This document shows, piece by piece, positions 1 to 9,063 of a stretch of 64,000 nt of DNA; position 1 is the stretch's first letter, and each line of letters opens with the position of its first letter. Source of the DNA: Burkholderiales bacterium Ga0077543 (GTDB lineage Bacteria > Pseudomonadota > Gammaproteobacteria > Burkholderiales > Burkholderiaceae_C); assembly GCA_001464055.1 (NCBI GenBank), contig LNET01000074.1, positions 48,589-112,588 on the forward strand. The letters run 5' to 3'. The position numbers and the translations under genes are program-made. The notes below the pieces were generated by a model. That model saw only the letters and a list, made by a program, of their open reading frames with translations. It made no database searches and was not told the origin of the DNA.

Positions 1-7
1 AGACACC

Positions 8-793
8 ATGCTCAAACCCTTTTTCGCTGTATTGCTGGCTTTCGCCGTGGTCCTGCCGGTGGCAGCCCAGGTGCCGAACCCGCTGCGCGTGGCCGCGGAA
101 GCCGCCTACCCACCCTTCAGCGAGCTGGGACCCGACGGTCAGCTGAAAGGCTTCGACATCGACATCGCAAAGGCCGTGTGCGAGAAGCTGAAGACCCGCT
201 GCCAGTTCGTGCAGACCGAATTCGACGCCTTGATCCCGGCGCTACGGGCGAAGAAGTTCGACGTCATCGTGGCGTCGATGTCCATCACGCCAGAGCGCCA
301 GAAGGTCGTGGACTTTTCGAACAAGTACTACAACACCCCGGCGCGCGTGGTCGCCCGTGCCGACGCCAGTTTCGACGGCACGGCGGCCGGCCTGCAGGGC
401 AAGACCCTGGGCGTGCAGCGCACCACCATCCACGACCGTTACGCCAGCGCCACTTTCAAGGGCGTGAAGATCGTGCGCTATGCCAAGCAGGACGAGATCT
501 ATCTGGACATGATCGCCGCTCGCCTGGACGCGACCCTGGCCGATTCAGTGGCTCTGGAACAAGGGTTCCTGAAGACTGCGGCAGGCAGGGCCTTCGCATT
601 CAAAGGACCGGTCTACGATGACCCGGCGTTCTTCGGCATGGGCGCCGGCATCGCGATGCGCAAGGGCGACACGGCCTTGCGCGACGCCATCAACGGCGCG
701 CTCGCCGCCATCCGCGCCGACGGCACCTACAAGAAGCTGAACGACAAGTATTTCAGCTTCGACGTCTACGGCGCGGACGCAGCGAAGAAGTAG
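8..793 (+). CDS. Amino-acid ABC transporter substrate-binding protein (ArgT/HisJ type)
   Basis: A 261-residue periplasmic binding protein of the SBP_bac_3 family, which binds polar or basic amino acids and delivers them to an inner-membrane ABC permease. Residues 1-20 are a Sec signal peptide (hydrophobic core, cleavage near AAQ). The mature N-terminus has the family signature AAYPPFSELGPDGQLKGFDI, followed by DIAKAVCEKL and a VASMSITPERQKVVDFS block, which is very close to lysine/arginine/ornithine-binding proteins. Length matches the family. The start lies 7 bases inside the window, so its ribosome site and upstream neighbours cannot be seen. No permease or ATPase gene follows it; it converges on folE2. 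The nearest permease set is about 16 kb away and has no binding protein of its own. Ligand specificity is inferred, not shown. Confidence 0.9.
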   Translation: MLKPFFAVLLAFAVVLPVAAQVPNPLRVAAEAAYPPFSELGPDGQLKGFDIDIAKAVCEKLKTRCQFVQTEFDALIPALRAKKFDVIVASMSITPERQKVVDFSNKYYNTPARVVARADASFDGTAAGLQGKTLGVQRTTIHDRYASATFKGVKIVRYAKQDEIYLDMIAARLDATLADSVALEQGFLKTAAGRAFAFKGPVYDDPAFFGMGAGIAMRKGDTALRDAINGALAAIRADGTYKKLNDKYFSFDVYGADAAKK

Positions 794-824
794 CCGCCGT
801 GCCAGCCGTGCAAACCGCGCGGGC

Positions 825-1625
825 TCAGGTGCGCTCGATGCGGGCGTAGGCGCTGTGGTTGTGGATGGACTCGAAGTTCTCCACGTCCACCGTGTAGCGG
901 CCGATGCGCGGGTCAGCGTTCAGCCGCAGTGCCACGTCGCGCACCAGGTCCTCGACGAACTTCGGGTTCTCGTAAGCGTGTTCGGTGACCCACTTCTCGT
1001 CGCTGCGCTTGAGCATCGGCCAAATCTCGCTCGACGCCTCGTCCTCGGCGAAACGCACCAGTTCCTGCCATTCCACGGCCTGCAGGGCCTCTACGCGCAG
1101 GGTCACCAGTGAGCGCTGGTTGTGCGCACCGTAGTCGGAGATTTCCTTGGAACACGGGCACAGGCTCTTCACCGGCACGGCCACTTCGGAATACACCGTG
1201 GTGAGGCCGGCGCGCGTTTCGGCGACGAAGCGGCCCTGGTAGTCCAGCAGGCTCTGCACGCCCGAGACCGGCGCACGCTTGCGCACAAAGAAGCTGAAGG
1301 CGGCTTCGATGCGGCCTTCGCTGGCGCCCAGCTTGTGCAGCATCTGGGCATGGCGCGTGCGCAGCCCGGCAGGCTCGAGCGCCTCGCCCGAGAGCGCCAG
1401 CGCGTCCAGCCAGGCGATGAAGCGCGACATGTGCGTGCCCTTCTGCTCGGCTGGCAGCGCCACGTCCAGCGACCACAGCGCGGCCGTTTGCTGCACCTGG
1501 CCGGCCACGCGCAGGCTCAGCGGATACCGGACATCCTTCACGCCCACGCGCTGAATGGCCAGATGACGCTCGTCGCGTGCGCTTTGGGTGTCGGGAATGT
1601 GCAGGGCGTCGGTGAGCATGTTCAT
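825..1625 (-). CDS. folE2: GTP cyclohydrolase FolE2 (type IB)
   Basis: A 266-residue GTP cyclohydrolase of the FolE2/MptA family. It converts GTP to dihydroneopterin triphosphate, the first step of tetrahydrofolate synthesis. Family features include the N-terminal DVRYPLSLRV strand, VPVKSLCPCSKEISDYGAHN with the metal-binding cysteine region, a VRFAEDEASSEIWPMLKRSD segment and the C-terminal VENFESIHNHSAYARI. The ATG at 1625 gives a normal family length. It lies 84 bases downstream of dxs on the same strand and may be read from the xseB-ispA-dxs transcript. In other bacteria FolE2 is the isozyme that does not strictly need zinc and is often zinc-regulated. I see no obvious Zur site here. Confidence 0.95.
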   Translation of the reverse strand: MNMLTDALHIPDTQSARDERHLAIQRVGVKDVRYPLSLRVAGQVQQTAALWSLDVALPAEQKGTHMSRFIAWLDALALSGEALEPAGLRTRHAQMLHKLGASEGRIEAAFSFFVRKRAPVSGVQSLLDYQGRFVAETRAGLTTVYSEVAVPVKSLCPCSKEISDYGAHNQRSLVTLRVEALQAVEWQELVRFAEDEASSEIWPMLKRSDEKWVTEHAYENPKFVEDLVRDVALRLNADPRIGRYTVDVENFESIHNHSAYARIERT

Positions 1626-1709
1626 GGTCTGTGTAGCATCCCACGGACGCTTTGCCCGAGTCGTCGTGAAGGTGTCACGACGCCGTTCGAAGCGATTGAA
1701 GGCTGTCGG

Positions 1710-3635
1710 CTACGAATTGACGGCAGCCAGTGCTGGCCGCAGCGCAAACCGCTGGCGGATCGACTTCTCGATGCCCGCCGCGTCCAGCCCGTACAGCGAC
1801 AGCAGCCGCGCCGGGTCGCCGTGTTCGGTGAACACGTCGGGCAGGCCCAGCACCAGCAGCGGCGTTCCCACCCCCGCTTCGGCCAGGCATTCGGCCACGG
1901 CACTGCCGGCGCCGCCCATGGTGCAGCCTTCCTCGACCGTGACCAGCGCGTCGCAGCTGCGCGCCAGTTGCAACACCAGGTCGCGGTCCAGTGGCTTGAC
2001 GAAGCGCATGTCGGCCACCGTGGCGTCCAGCGCCTCGGCCGCCTTCAGGGCTGGATGCAGCAGGGTGCCGAAGGCCAGGATGCCGATGCGAGGCAGGTCG
2101 TGGCGCTCGCCCAGGACGGCTGTGGTGGCCGTGCGCCGCAGCACGCCCTTGCCCCAGGGCCAGGCACTCAGGCCGGTTTCCACGGCCACGCCGGCACCGG
2201 AACCGCGCGGGTAGCGCACGGCGGCAGGGCCGTCGTGGCGGAAGGCGGTGGTCAGCGCCTGGCGGCATTCGTTTTCGTCGCTGGGTGCCAGCAGGCTGCA
2301 GTTCGGCACGCAGCGGATATAGGCGATGTCGTAGAGGCCTGCATGGGTGGGCCCGTCGGCGCCGACGATGCCGGCACGGTCCAGCGCGAACATCACTGGC
2401 AGGTTCTGGATCGCGACGTCGTGGATGAGTTGGTCGTAACCACGCTGCAGGAAGGTGCTGTAGATCGCCACGACGGGTTTCAGGCCCTCGCAGGCCAGGC
2501 CGGCAGCAAAAGTGACGGCATGCTGTTCGGCAATGCCCACGTCGTGGTAGCGCTGTGGAAAGCGTTTGTGGAAGTCGACCATGCCCGAACCTTCGCGCAT
2601 GGCCGGGGTAATGCCTACCAGGCGTTGGTCAGCCTCGGCCATGTCGCACAGCCACTGGCCGAACACCTGCGTGAAGGTGGGCTTGCCGGGCTTGCTGGGC
2701 GGAAAGCCCTCGGCTGGATTGAAGCGCGCCGAAGCCGCGTGGTACTTCACCGGGTCGGCCTCGGCCAGGCGGTAGCCGTAGCCCTTTTTCGTGACCACGT
2801 GCAGGAACTGCGGGCCGCGGCGGCCGCGCAGGTTCTCCAGGGTGGGGATGAGCGCGTCCAGATCATGCCCGTCGATCGGACCGACGTAGTTGAAGCCGAA
2901 TTCCTCGAAGATGGTGCCGGGCACGACCATGCCCTTGGCGTGCTCCTCGAACCGGCGCGCCAGTTCGAACAAGGGCGGCGCGTTCTTCAGCACGCCCTTC
3001 ACGCCCTGGCGCGCAGCTTCGTAGAAGTTGCCGCTCATCAGACGGGCCAGGTACTTGTTCAGCGCGCCGACGGGCGGGCTGATCGACATGTCGTTGTCGT
3101 TCAGGATGACCAGGATGTCGGCACTGACCCCGGCATGCGCCACGCCGGCGTTGTTCAGCGCCTCGAAGGCCATGCCCGCACTCATGGCACCGTCGCCGAT
3201 GACGGCGATGGCCTTGCGGTCCTCGCCCTTCAACCGGGCGCCGATGGCCATGCCCAGGGCTGCGCTGATGCTGGTGCTGCTGTGGGCCGTGCCGAAAGTG
3301 TCGTACTCGCTTTCGTCGCGGCGCGGAAACCCGGCAATGCCGTCCTGTTGGCGCAGCGTGTGCATGCGGTCGCGGCGGCCGGTCAGGATCTTGTGCGGGT
3401 AGGTCTGGTGGCCCACGTCCCACACCAGCCGGTCGTGCGGCGTGTTGAAGACATGGTGCAGCGCGACCGTCAACTCGACCGTGCCCAGGTTGCTGCCCAG
3501 ATGACCGCCGGTCTGGCTGACGGTCTGCAGCACGAAGTCGCGCACCTCGGCGCAGAGCTGGAGCAGTTCGGGTCGCGACAGCCGCTTCATGTCGGCGGGG
3601 CTGTTGATGCGGCTGAGCAGCGTGGATGAGTCCAT
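1710..3635 (-). CDS. dxs: 1-deoxy-D-xylulose-5-phosphate synthase
   Basis: A 641-residue thiamine-diphosphate enzyme that condenses pyruvate and glyceraldehyde 3-phosphate to DXP, the entry step of the MEP isoprenoid pathway. Visible motifs are GGHLGSNLG near residue 43, [11 protein letters not shown] near 72, the ThDP/Mg signature [18 protein letters not shown] near 147, the catalytic-Glu region [16 protein letters not shown] and the C-terminal transketolase segment [12 protein letters not shown]. The frame stays open upstream, but the start at 3635 ([10 protein letters not shown]) is chosen because it lies two bases after the ispA stop and gives the usual family length. It is the third gene of the reverse-strand run xseB-ispA-dxs, which suggests translational coupling of farnesyl-diphosphate and DXP synthesis. 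Confidence 0.97.
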   Translation of the reverse strand: MDSSTLLSRINSPADMKRLSRPELLQLCAEVRDFVLQTVSQTGGHLGSNLGTVELTVALHHVFNTPHDRLVWDVGHQTYPHKILTGRRDRMHTLRQQDGIAGFPRRDESEYDTFGTAHSSTSISAALGMAIGARLKGEDRKAIAVIGDGAMSAGMAFEALNNAGVAHAGVSADILVILNDNDMSISPPVGALNKYLARLMSGNFYEAARQGVKGVLKNAPPLFELARRFEEHAKGMVVPGTIFEEFGFNYVGPIDGHDLDALIPTLENLRGRRGPQFLHVVTKKGYGYRLAEADPVKYHAASARFNPAEGFPPSKPGKPTFTQVFGQWLCDMAEADQRLVGITPAMREGSGMVDFHKRFPQRYHDVGIAEQHAVTFAAGLACEGLKPVVAIYSTFLQRGYDQLIHDVAIQNLPVMFALDRAGIVGADGPTHAGLYDIAYIRCVPNCSLLAPSDENECRQALTTAFRHDGPAAVRYPRGSGAGVAVETGLSAWPWGKGVLRRTATTAVLGERHDLPRIGILAFGTLLHPALKAAEALDATVADMRFVKPLDRDLVLQLARSCDALVTVEEGCTMGGAGSAVAECLAEAGVGTPLLVLGLPDVFTEHGDPARLLSLYGLDAAGIEKSIRQRFALRPALAAVNS

Positions 3636-3637
3636 CT

Positions 3638-4540
3638 TCAGTTTTCTCTGTGCACCACTTTGTCGGCCAGGACGGCCAGGGCGCCGGCACGCGCACCCAG
3701 GCCGCTGCGGCCCAGCGCGGCATGAGCCTGGCCGCACAGGGCCTGGGCATGGCGCTGTGCGGCGTCCAGCCCCAGCACCGAAACATAGGTGGGTTTGTTG
3801 TGGTCGACGTCCTTGCCCGCGGTCTTGCCCAGGGTCTCGGAAGCCTGGGTGACGTCGAGGATATCGTCGACGACCTGGAAGGCCAGCCCGATGGCTGCGC
3901 CGAATTCCGACAGGGCCTGCCAGACAGCCGAGCCGGTGGCGGGTGCGGGTTGGCCGCAGGCAGCGCCCATCAAGACGCTGGCTTCGAGCAGCGCGCCGGT
4001 CTTGCGCCGGTGCATGTCGCGCAAGGCGGCTTCGTCCAGCGCGCGGCCGATGCTGGCCAGGTCGATGGCCTGGCCACCTGCCATGCCCGGATGGCCGGCG
4101 GCACGCGCCAGCAGCGACACCAGGCGCGCCTGCAGTGCGGCTTCGACGCCGCCATCGGGTGTCAGTACCTCGAAGGCCAGGGCCTGCATGGCATCGCCGG
4201 CCAGCATGGCCTGGGCTTCGCCGAACTGCACGTGCACCGTGGGCTTGCCGCGGCGCAGCACGTCGTTGTCCATGCAGGGCATGTCGTCATGGACCAGAGA
4301 ATAGGCGTGGATCAATTCCACCGCCACCGCGGCACGCAGGGCGGCCTCGGGGTGACCGTTCAGGGCTTCGCTGGCTGCCAGCACCAGCATCGGCCTCAGG
4401 CGCTTGCCGCCGTCGAGAACGCCGTACCGCATGGCCAGGCCCAGGCCGGCCGGCGCATCGGCCGGCACCCAGCGCTCGAGCGCAGCTTCCACCGCTTGCT
4501 GCTGCGCTGCCGCCCAGGGGCTGAAGTCGGCTTCGTTCAT
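3638..4540 (-). CDS. ispA: Farnesyl diphosphate synthase (geranyltranstransferase)
   Basis: A 300-residue trans-prenyltransferase that condenses isopentenyl diphosphate with dimethylallyl and geranyl diphosphate to make FPP. The first aspartate-rich motif, [12 protein letters not shown], is at about residue 82-92 and the second, [11 protein letters not shown], at about 225. The GGKRLRPML segment and the [17 protein letters not shown] region are standard for bacterial FPP synthases. The start codon overlaps the xseB stop by four bases (4537-4540), and its stop is two bases before the dxs start, so the three genes are very likely one transcript. Confidence 0.96.
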   Translation of the reverse strand: MNEADFSPWAAAQQQAVEAALERWVPADAPAGLGLAMRYGVLDGGKRLRPMLVLAASEALNGHPEAALRAAVAVELIHAYSLVHDDMPCMDNDVLRRGKPTVHVQFGEAQAMLAGDAMQALAFEVLTPDGGVEAALQARLVSLLARAAGHPGMAGGQAIDLASIGRALDEAALRDMHRRKTGALLEASVLMGAACGQPAPATGSAVWQALSEFGAAIGLAFQVVDDILDVTQASETLGKTAGKDVDHNKPTYVSVLGLDAAQRHAQALCGQAHAALGRSGLGARAGALAVLADKVVHREN

Positions 4541-4782
4541 TCGGGCGTCCAGGCCTTGAGCTGGCCGTCTTCCAGCAGCTTCACCTGGTCTTCCACCGTC
4601 TGCAGCTTGCCGCGGCAGATGGCCAGCAGCTCGGCACCACGGCGATAGCCGTCGAGCAGTTCGTCCAGCGGCAGTTGCCCACCTTCCATTTGCTGCACCA
4701 GACGGTCCAACTCGGCCAGGGCCTGTTCGTAGGTGGCTGGGACGGGCGGTGCGTTCTTGGCGACGGCAGGGCTGCGGGTCAT
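4537..4782 (-). CDS. xseB: Exodeoxyribonuclease VII small subunit
   Basis: An 81-residue small subunit of exonuclease VII. The family pattern is clear: TYEQALAELDRLVQQMEGGQ, then LPLDELLDGYRRGAELL, then CRGKLQTVEDQVKLLEDG. The frame is open to a TTG at 4818 and an ATG at 4809. I choose the ATG at 4782 (MTRSPAV) because the likely -10 box of the operon overlaps the ATG at 4809, and 81 residues is the usual size. The partner xseA is not in the window, which is normal for this order. It is the first gene of the xseB-ispA-dxs run. Confidence 0.92.
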   Translation of the reverse strand: MTRSPAVAKNAPPVPATYEQALAELDRLVQQMEGGQLPLDELLDGYRRGAELLAICRGKLQTVEDQVKLLEDGQLKAWTPE

Positions 4783-4807
4783 TTCAGGAGGTGAAATATC
4801 GTCCACC

Positions 4808-4834
4808 ATTCTAGACAAACAGCCGGTGAATCAA
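4808..4834 (-). promoter_or_regulatory. Candidate sigma-70 promoter of xseB-ispA-dxs
   Basis: Reading the minus strand, TTGATT (4834-4829) is followed 15 bases later by TAGAAT (4813-4808). The predicted transcript would begin near 4801 and leave a short leader before the ATG at 4782. This also argues against the upstream ATG at 4809 as the xseB start. Spacing is slightly short, so this is a prediction only. Confidence 0.45.
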
Positions 4835-4918
4835 GCCGCTGGCTCGCCTGGATTGACACCTTGCACATGACCGCAGCCTGGGGATGGCCTGTTCAGCGGC
4901 AAGCTGGGGCCCCGTGCG

Positions 4919-4924
4919 TAGAAT
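4919..4924 (+). promoter_or_regulatory. Candidate -10 box upstream of the Rieske oxygenase gene
   Basis: TAGAAT followed by CGCGCCC, a context also seen before argD at 35862. No convincing -35 box lies at the right distance, and the gene starts about 150 bases downstream. This is weak evidence, recorded because the 4783-5075 gap otherwise holds no gene I can support. Confidence 0.3.
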
Positions 4925-5075
4925 CGCGCCCCTGCCAGCGGACAGCCCTGCTGGCACTTGGTCTGGTGCAGGCGAGCTGGTCGCAAGGCCTGTCGCACGC
5001 ATCAGGTTCTTTAGCCACCCGCAGGGCCACCGGGTGGCGGGGTCGATGTCCATCCATGGAGGATCCACTCGGATC

Positions 5076-6221
5076 ATGTCGGACCTGAGCCTCAGTCTCC
5101 AAGCTCTCGAACGCAGTCGTTCACAACTTCCGGTTTCCAGCTACTTCGACGAGACGCTCTTCCGCAAGGAACAGGAACTCGTGCTGCAGCATGGCCCGCG
5201 TTACCTGGGGCATGCCTTGGCGGTGCCCGAAGTCGGCGACTATCTTGCATTGCCCCAGGAAAGCGAGGGCCGTGCGCTGGTGCACACCCGCGACGGGGTC
5301 GAACTTGTTTCCAACGTCTGCCGCCATCGCCAGGCCGTGATGCTGCAGGGCCGGGGCAGCACACGCGTGTCGCAAACCCAGGCGGGGCACATCATCTGCC
5401 CGCTGCACCGCTGGACCTACGACCTGCACGGCCAACTGGTCGGGGCACCGCACTTTCCGCAAGACCCCTGCCTGAACCTGCGCAACTACCCCGTGCAGGA
5501 CTGGAACGGCCTGTTGTTCGAACGCAACGGCCGGGACATAGGCAGCGACCTGGCCAAGCTGGGCCCGAAGTCCGAGTTCGACTTCAGCGGCTTCGTCTTC
5601 GACCGGGCCCACGTTCACGATTGCGAATACAACTGGAAGACCTTCATCGAGGTCTACCTGGAGGACTACCACGTCGGCCCGTTCCATCCCGGCCTAGGCC
5701 AGTTCGTGGCCTGTGACGACCTGCGCTGGGAATTCGGCCGCCACCACTCGGTGCAGACCGTGGGCGTGGCGCACGCGCTGGAGCGGCCCGGCTCGGCCGT
5801 CTATCAGCGCTGGCACGATGCCGTGCTGGCCTACCGCAAAGGCGTGCCGCCCACCCAGGGCGCGATCTGGCTGACCTACTACCCCACGGTCATGGTGGAG
5901 TGGTACCCGCACGTGCTGGTGGTGTCCACGCTGTTTCCGCGCGGGCCGCGCAAGACGACGAACCTCGTCGAATTCTTCTACCCCGAGGAAATCACCGCCT
6001 TCGAGCGTGAATTCGTCGAAGCCCAGCAGGCCGCCTACCTGGAGACCTGCAAGGAAGACGACGAGATCGCACTGCGCATGGACGCTGGCCGCCAGTGCCT
6101 GTTCGAGCGCGGCGACGACGATGCCGGCCCGTACCAGAGCCCGATGGAGGACGGCATGCAGCATTTCCACGAGTGGTACCGCCGAGAGATGGGTCTGGCC
6201 GCCGAAGGGCTGGCACTCTGA
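5076..6221 (+). CDS. Rieske [2Fe-2S] aromatic-ring-hydroxylating oxygenase alpha-subunit-like protein
   Basis: A 381-residue non-heme iron oxygenase of the RHO/carnitine-monooxygenase-like group. The N-terminal Rieske domain has C82-x-H84 (VCRHRQAV) and C108-x2-H111 (CPLHRWTYDLHG). The C-terminal catalytic domain has NWKTFIEVYLEDYHVGPFH, with His199 and His204 as mononuclear iron ligands, and a late DDEIALRMDAGRQ segment that probably supplies the acidic ligand. The spacer between the two Rieske ligand pairs is 23 residues, longer than the usual 15-18. The ATG at 5076 is chosen because alignment to the family starts here; an in-frame ATG at 5046 is possible. No reductase, ferredoxin or beta subunit is adjacent, so electrons must come from elsewhere. 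Substrate unknown. Confidence 0.88.
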   Translation: MSDLSLSLQALERSRSQLPVSSYFDETLFRKEQELVLQHGPRYLGHALAVPEVGDYLALPQESEGRALVHTRDGVELVSNVCRHRQAVMLQGRGSTRVSQTQAGHIICPLHRWTYDLHGQLVGAPHFPQDPCLNLRNYPVQDWNGLLFERNGRDIGSDLAKLGPKSEFDFSGFVFDRAHVHDCEYNWKTFIEVYLEDYHVGPFHPGLGQFVACDDLRWEFGRHHSVQTVGVAHALERPGSAVYQRWHDAVLAYRKGVPPTQGAIWLTYYPTVMVEWYPHVLVVSTLFPRGPRKTTNLVEFFYPEEITAFEREFVEAQQAAYLETCKEDDEIALRMDAGRQCLFERGDDDAGPYQSPMEDGMQHFHEWYRREMGLAAEGLAL

Positions 6222-6241
6222 GACGCAGCGCCCCGCTGCTG

Positions 6242-7132
6242 ATGCTGGGCGCAGCACTGCTGTTTTCGCTGATGGGCGCTGGCGTGAAGCTGGCGTCCAG
6301 CACCTACGGCGCGGGCGAAATCGTGTTCTTCCGGGCCCTGGTCGGCCTGGTGCTGATGGGCGGGCTGATGAAACTGCGCCAGGTACCGCTGGCCACCCCA
6401 GTGCCGGCCATGCACTTCTGGCGCAGCCTGTCAGGCGTGACATCGCTGTGCCTGTGGTTCTATGCCATAGGCGGGCTGCCGCTGGGCACCGCCGTCACGC
6501 TGAACTACATGTCCTCGGTGTGGATTGCGCTGTTCCTGATCGGCGGCGCCGTGATCATGGCCGCCCCCAGCGGCACGAACACCGTCGACGGCCGGCTGGT
6601 GGCTTCGGTGCTGGCCGGTTTCGCCGGTGTCGCCCTGGTGCTGCGGCCCACCATCGCCCAGGACCAGATCTGGTTCGGCCTGTGCGGACTGTTGTCGGGG
6701 CTGCTGGCGGCAATGGCCTATCTGCAGGTCAGTGCGCTGGGGCGGGCCGGCGAGCCCGAGGAACGCGTGGTCTTCTACTTTTCACTGGGCGGCCTGCTCG
6801 CCGGGCTGGGGGTGGCGTTGGCGATGGGCGGCATGTCGACCCTGGACAGCCACCGCCCTGAGGGCCTGGCCCTGCTGCTGGGCATCGGCGTGCTGGCCAC
6901 TGCAGCGCAATGGATGCTGACACGGGCCTATGCCATCGGCAGTGCGCTGGTGAACTCGGCACTGCAGTACATGGGCATCGTGTTCTCATTCGTGCTGGGC
7001 GTGTGGCTGTTCGACGACCCGGTGACACTGTCGGCCCTGGCCGGCATGGCCCTGATCGTCGCCGCGGGCCTGACGGCCACGGCATTGCGCCAGAAGGTGG
7101 TGCGTGCCGACAAGCCCAGTGCCGAAACCTGA
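6242..7132 (+). CDS. EamA/DMT-family transporter
   Basis: About 296 residues of almost continuous hydrophobic helices, consistent with the ten-helix drug/metabolite transporter fold with two EamA repeats. The first repeat includes GEIVFFRALVGLVLMGG and FWRSLSGVTSLCLWFYAIG; the second begins near LLSGLLAAMAYLQVSALGRA and includes YMGIVFSFVLGVWLFDDPV. Substrate cannot be told from sequence; members export amino acids, nucleobases or other metabolites. The first ATG is at 6242, but the hydrophobic first helix begins a few residues upstream. A CTG at 6218 overlapping the preceding stop could be the true start. The gene follows the Rieske oxygenase closely, so co-transcription is likely. Confidence 0.88.
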   Translation: MLGAALLFSLMGAGVKLASSTYGAGEIVFFRALVGLVLMGGLMKLRQVPLATPVPAMHFWRSLSGVTSLCLWFYAIGGLPLGTAVTLNYMSSVWIALFLIGGAVIMAAPSGTNTVDGRLVASVLAGFAGVALVLRPTIAQDQIWFGLCGLLSGLLAAMAYLQVSALGRAGEPEERVVFYFSLGGLLAGLGVALAMGGMSTLDSHRPEGLALLLGIGVLATAAQWMLTRAYAIGSALVNSALQYMGIVFSFVLGVWLFDDPVTLSALAGMALIVAAGLTATALRQKVVRADKPSAET

Positions 7133-7171
7133 ACCCGTCAGCCACACCATTCCCACCCAGGAGCCGACACC

Positions 7172-8041
7172 ATGCAGACCCTGATCTCCGCCACCGACCT
7201 GCTGCAGTTGCAGGCGCGCCAGTCGACACCGTCCCCCGACGCACGCCCCTTGGTGCTGCTGGACTGCGGCTTCGACCTGGCCGATCCCGCCTCTGGCGAA
7301 CGCGCCTACGCCGCAGGCCACCTGCCCGGCGCGCTGTATGCACATCTGGACCGCGACCTGTCGGGCCCGAAGGCAGGCCCCGGCGAGCCTGGACGCGGTC
7401 GCCACCCCCTGCCGGATCGCGGCCGTTTCGCCGCCACCGTCGGCGCCTGGGGTGTGGCTCCGGGCGTGCAGGTGGTGGTCTACGACGCTCAGGGGGGCCC
7501 ATATGCCGCACGCGCCTGGTGGCTGCTGCAATGGCTGGGCCATGCCGAAGTGGCTGTGCTGGACGGCGGGCCCGCAGCCTGGGCCGCGGCCGGCGGCGCG
7601 ACGACACAGGCCGCAGCGAGCACCCGACCACAGCCGCCCTACCCCGCCACAGCCGCGCCGGCCATGCCCCTGCTGGACGCCAGCGCACTGCAGGCCGCGC
7701 TGGACCGGATGCTGGTGATCGACGCACGCGCGCCTGAGCGCTACCGCGGTGAGGTCGAACCGCTGGACCCGGTGGCCGGCCACATCCCCGGCGCCGCCAA
7801 CCGCTTCTTCAAGTTGAACCTGCAGGCCGACGGCCGCTTCAAGCCTGCCGCCGAACTGCACACCGAGTTCATGGCGCTGCTGCAACCCGGCCGGCCGGTG
7901 GTGCAGCAATGCGGCTCAGGGGTGACGGCCTGCCACAACCTGCTGGCCATGGCCCATGCCGGCCTGGGCGCGACCCTGCTCTACCCGGGGTCGTGGAGCG
8001 AGTGGTGCAGCGACCCGGCGCGGCCGATGGTCAGGGCTTGA
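7172..8041 (+). CDS. sseA: 3-mercaptopyruvate sulfurtransferase (tandem rhodanese)
   Basis: A 289-residue protein with two rhodanese domains. The N-terminal, inactive one contains LLDCGFDLADPASGERAYA and GHLPGALYAHLDRDLS. The C-terminal, catalytic one contains VIDARAPERYRGEVEPLDP, GHIPGAANRFF and the active-site loop QQCGSGVTACHN. CGSGVTA is the loop typical of mercaptopyruvate sulfurtransferases, whereas thiosulfate sulfurtransferases usually have CRKGVTA-like loops. It transfers sulfur from 3-mercaptopyruvate to a thiophilic acceptor. A good ribosome site (AGGAG) precedes the ATG. It is 39 bases after the EamA gene and before a UspA gene. Confidence 0.92.
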   Translation: MQTLISATDLLQLQARQSTPSPDARPLVLLDCGFDLADPASGERAYAAGHLPGALYAHLDRDLSGPKAGPGEPGRGRHPLPDRGRFAATVGAWGVAPGVQVVVYDAQGGPYAARAWWLLQWLGHAEVAVLDGGPAAWAAAGGATTQAAASTRPQPPYPATAAPAMPLLDASALQAALDRMLVIDARAPERYRGEVEPLDPVAGHIPGAANRFFKLNLQADGRFKPAAELHTEFMALLQPGRPVVQQCGSGVTACHNLLAMAHAGLGATLLYPGSWSEWCSDPARPMVRA

Positions 8042-8107
8042 CGGACGTCAAGTCAGGGAGTGCATGATGCGAGCACACTTCCATCACAGAACTTCAAGGA
8101 GCATGGC

Positions 8108-8542
8108 ATGTACAAGCGAATCCTTTTTCCCACCGACGGCAGCGACATCACGCGCAAGGCCATGCAGCACGTCATCGGCCTGGCGCGGCTGACGGGTGCC
8201 GAACTGCAGATCCTGTCGGTCAAGGAGCCCTTTCCCTACAGCGCCATCTCGGAAATGCAGCCCGTGCCGCCGCAGGAATTCTTCGATGCCCAGGAACGCC
8301 TGGCCTCGGGCCGCGTGAAGGAAGCACTGTCCGCGGCGCAGGCCGCCGGCATCACCGCCAAGGGCGAGACGGTCGAGGCCCTGCACGCCTGGGAGGCCAT
8401 CCTCGAACAAGCCAAGCAGCACGACTGCGATCTGGTGGTGATGGCGTCGCACGGCCGTCGCGGCGTCAGCGCCCTGTTGCTCGGCAGTGAAACCCAGAAG
8501 GTGCTGACGCACAGCACACTGCCGGTGCTGGTGGTGCGATAG
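8108..8542 (+). CDS. Universal stress protein, UspA family
   Basis: A 144-residue single-domain Usp. It starts MYKRILFPTDGSD, the standard first strand, and ends with the ATP-binding signature SHGRRGVSALLLGSETQKVL followed by LPVLVV. An in-frame ATG at 8060 exists, but AAGGAG at 8096-8101 is six bases before the ATG at 8108, which fits the family start exactly. Presence of the G-x2-G-x9-G-S pattern suggests an ATP-binding rather than UspA-proper (non-binding) member. Physiological role unknown. Confidence 0.93.
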   Translation: MYKRILFPTDGSDITRKAMQHVIGLARLTGAELQILSVKEPFPYSAISEMQPVPPQEFFDAQERLASGRVKEALSAAQAAGITAKGETVEALHAWEAILEQAKQHDCDLVVMASHGRRGVSALLLGSETQKVLTHSTLPVLVVR

Positions 8543-8612
8543 TCCGGACCGGGCGGCGCCAGGTGGCGCAGGGGCCCATGCCCTGCCCGTTCAACCTGGA
8601 GACCCGAATAAG

Positions 8613-8996
8613 ATGTTTTCGCACCTGATGATCGGCACCAACGATCTGGCCCGCGCCAAGGCCTTCTACGACAGCCTGCTGGGCACGCTGGGCGTGCCGG
8701 CCGGCTTCGTCGACCGCCACCGTGTCTTCTGGCGCACGCCAGCAGGCATCTTTTCGGTCACCCAGCCGATCAACGGCGAGCCGGCCACCGTGGCCAACGG
8801 CAGCACAATCGGCTTTGCCGCGAAGTCGGAAGCCGAGGTGCAAGCCTGGCACGCCGCCGGCCTGGCCGCCGGTGGCAGCGACTGCGAAGACCCGCCCGGT
8901 GTGCGTGAGGGCACCGCCGGCAAGCTGTACCTGGCCTATTTGCGCGACCTGGACGGTCACAAACTGTGCGCGATGTACCGCATGCCGAAGACCTGA
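8613..8996 (+). CDS. VOC-family (glyoxalase-like) protein
   Basis: A 127-residue single vicinal-oxygen-chelate domain. The opening MFSHLMIGTNDLARAKAFYD is the typical first beta-alpha unit, and the end YLRDLDGHKLCAMYRMP matches the last strand pair of small glyoxalase/bleomycin-resistance-like proteins of Proteobacteria. Such proteins usually act as dimers with a metal at the paired domain surface. The substrate of this one cannot be inferred. A GGAG lies shortly upstream of the ATG. It converges on selO. Confidence 0.88.
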   Translation: MFSHLMIGTNDLARAKAFYDSLLGTLGVPAGFVDRHRVFWRTPAGIFSVTQPINGEPATVANGSTIGFAAKSEAEVQAWHAAGLAAGGSDCEDPPGVREGTAGKLYLAYLRDLDGHKLCAMYRMPKT

Positions 8997-9006
8997 CGAC
9001 AGCGCG

Positions 9007-9026
9007 CGGCCGCAAGAAGGCGGCCG
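9007..9026. terminator. Hairpin between converging VOC and selO genes
   Basis: A perfect 7-bp stem CGGCCGC/GCGGCCG with a 6-base loop (AAGAAG) sits in the 67-base gap between two converging genes. There is no T-run on either side, so intrinsic termination is uncertain, but position suggests a bidirectional stop or RNA 3'-end structure. Confidence 0.35.
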
Positions 9027-9063
9027 ACCTGCGGGACACCGAAGGTCAAGCCGCCGCGCCGCT

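Noticed and set aside
1122..3629. A long open plus-strand frame opposite folE2 and dxs
   Set aside because: It is antisense to two fully conserved genes and its translation shows no family motif; long antisense frames are expected at this G+C content.
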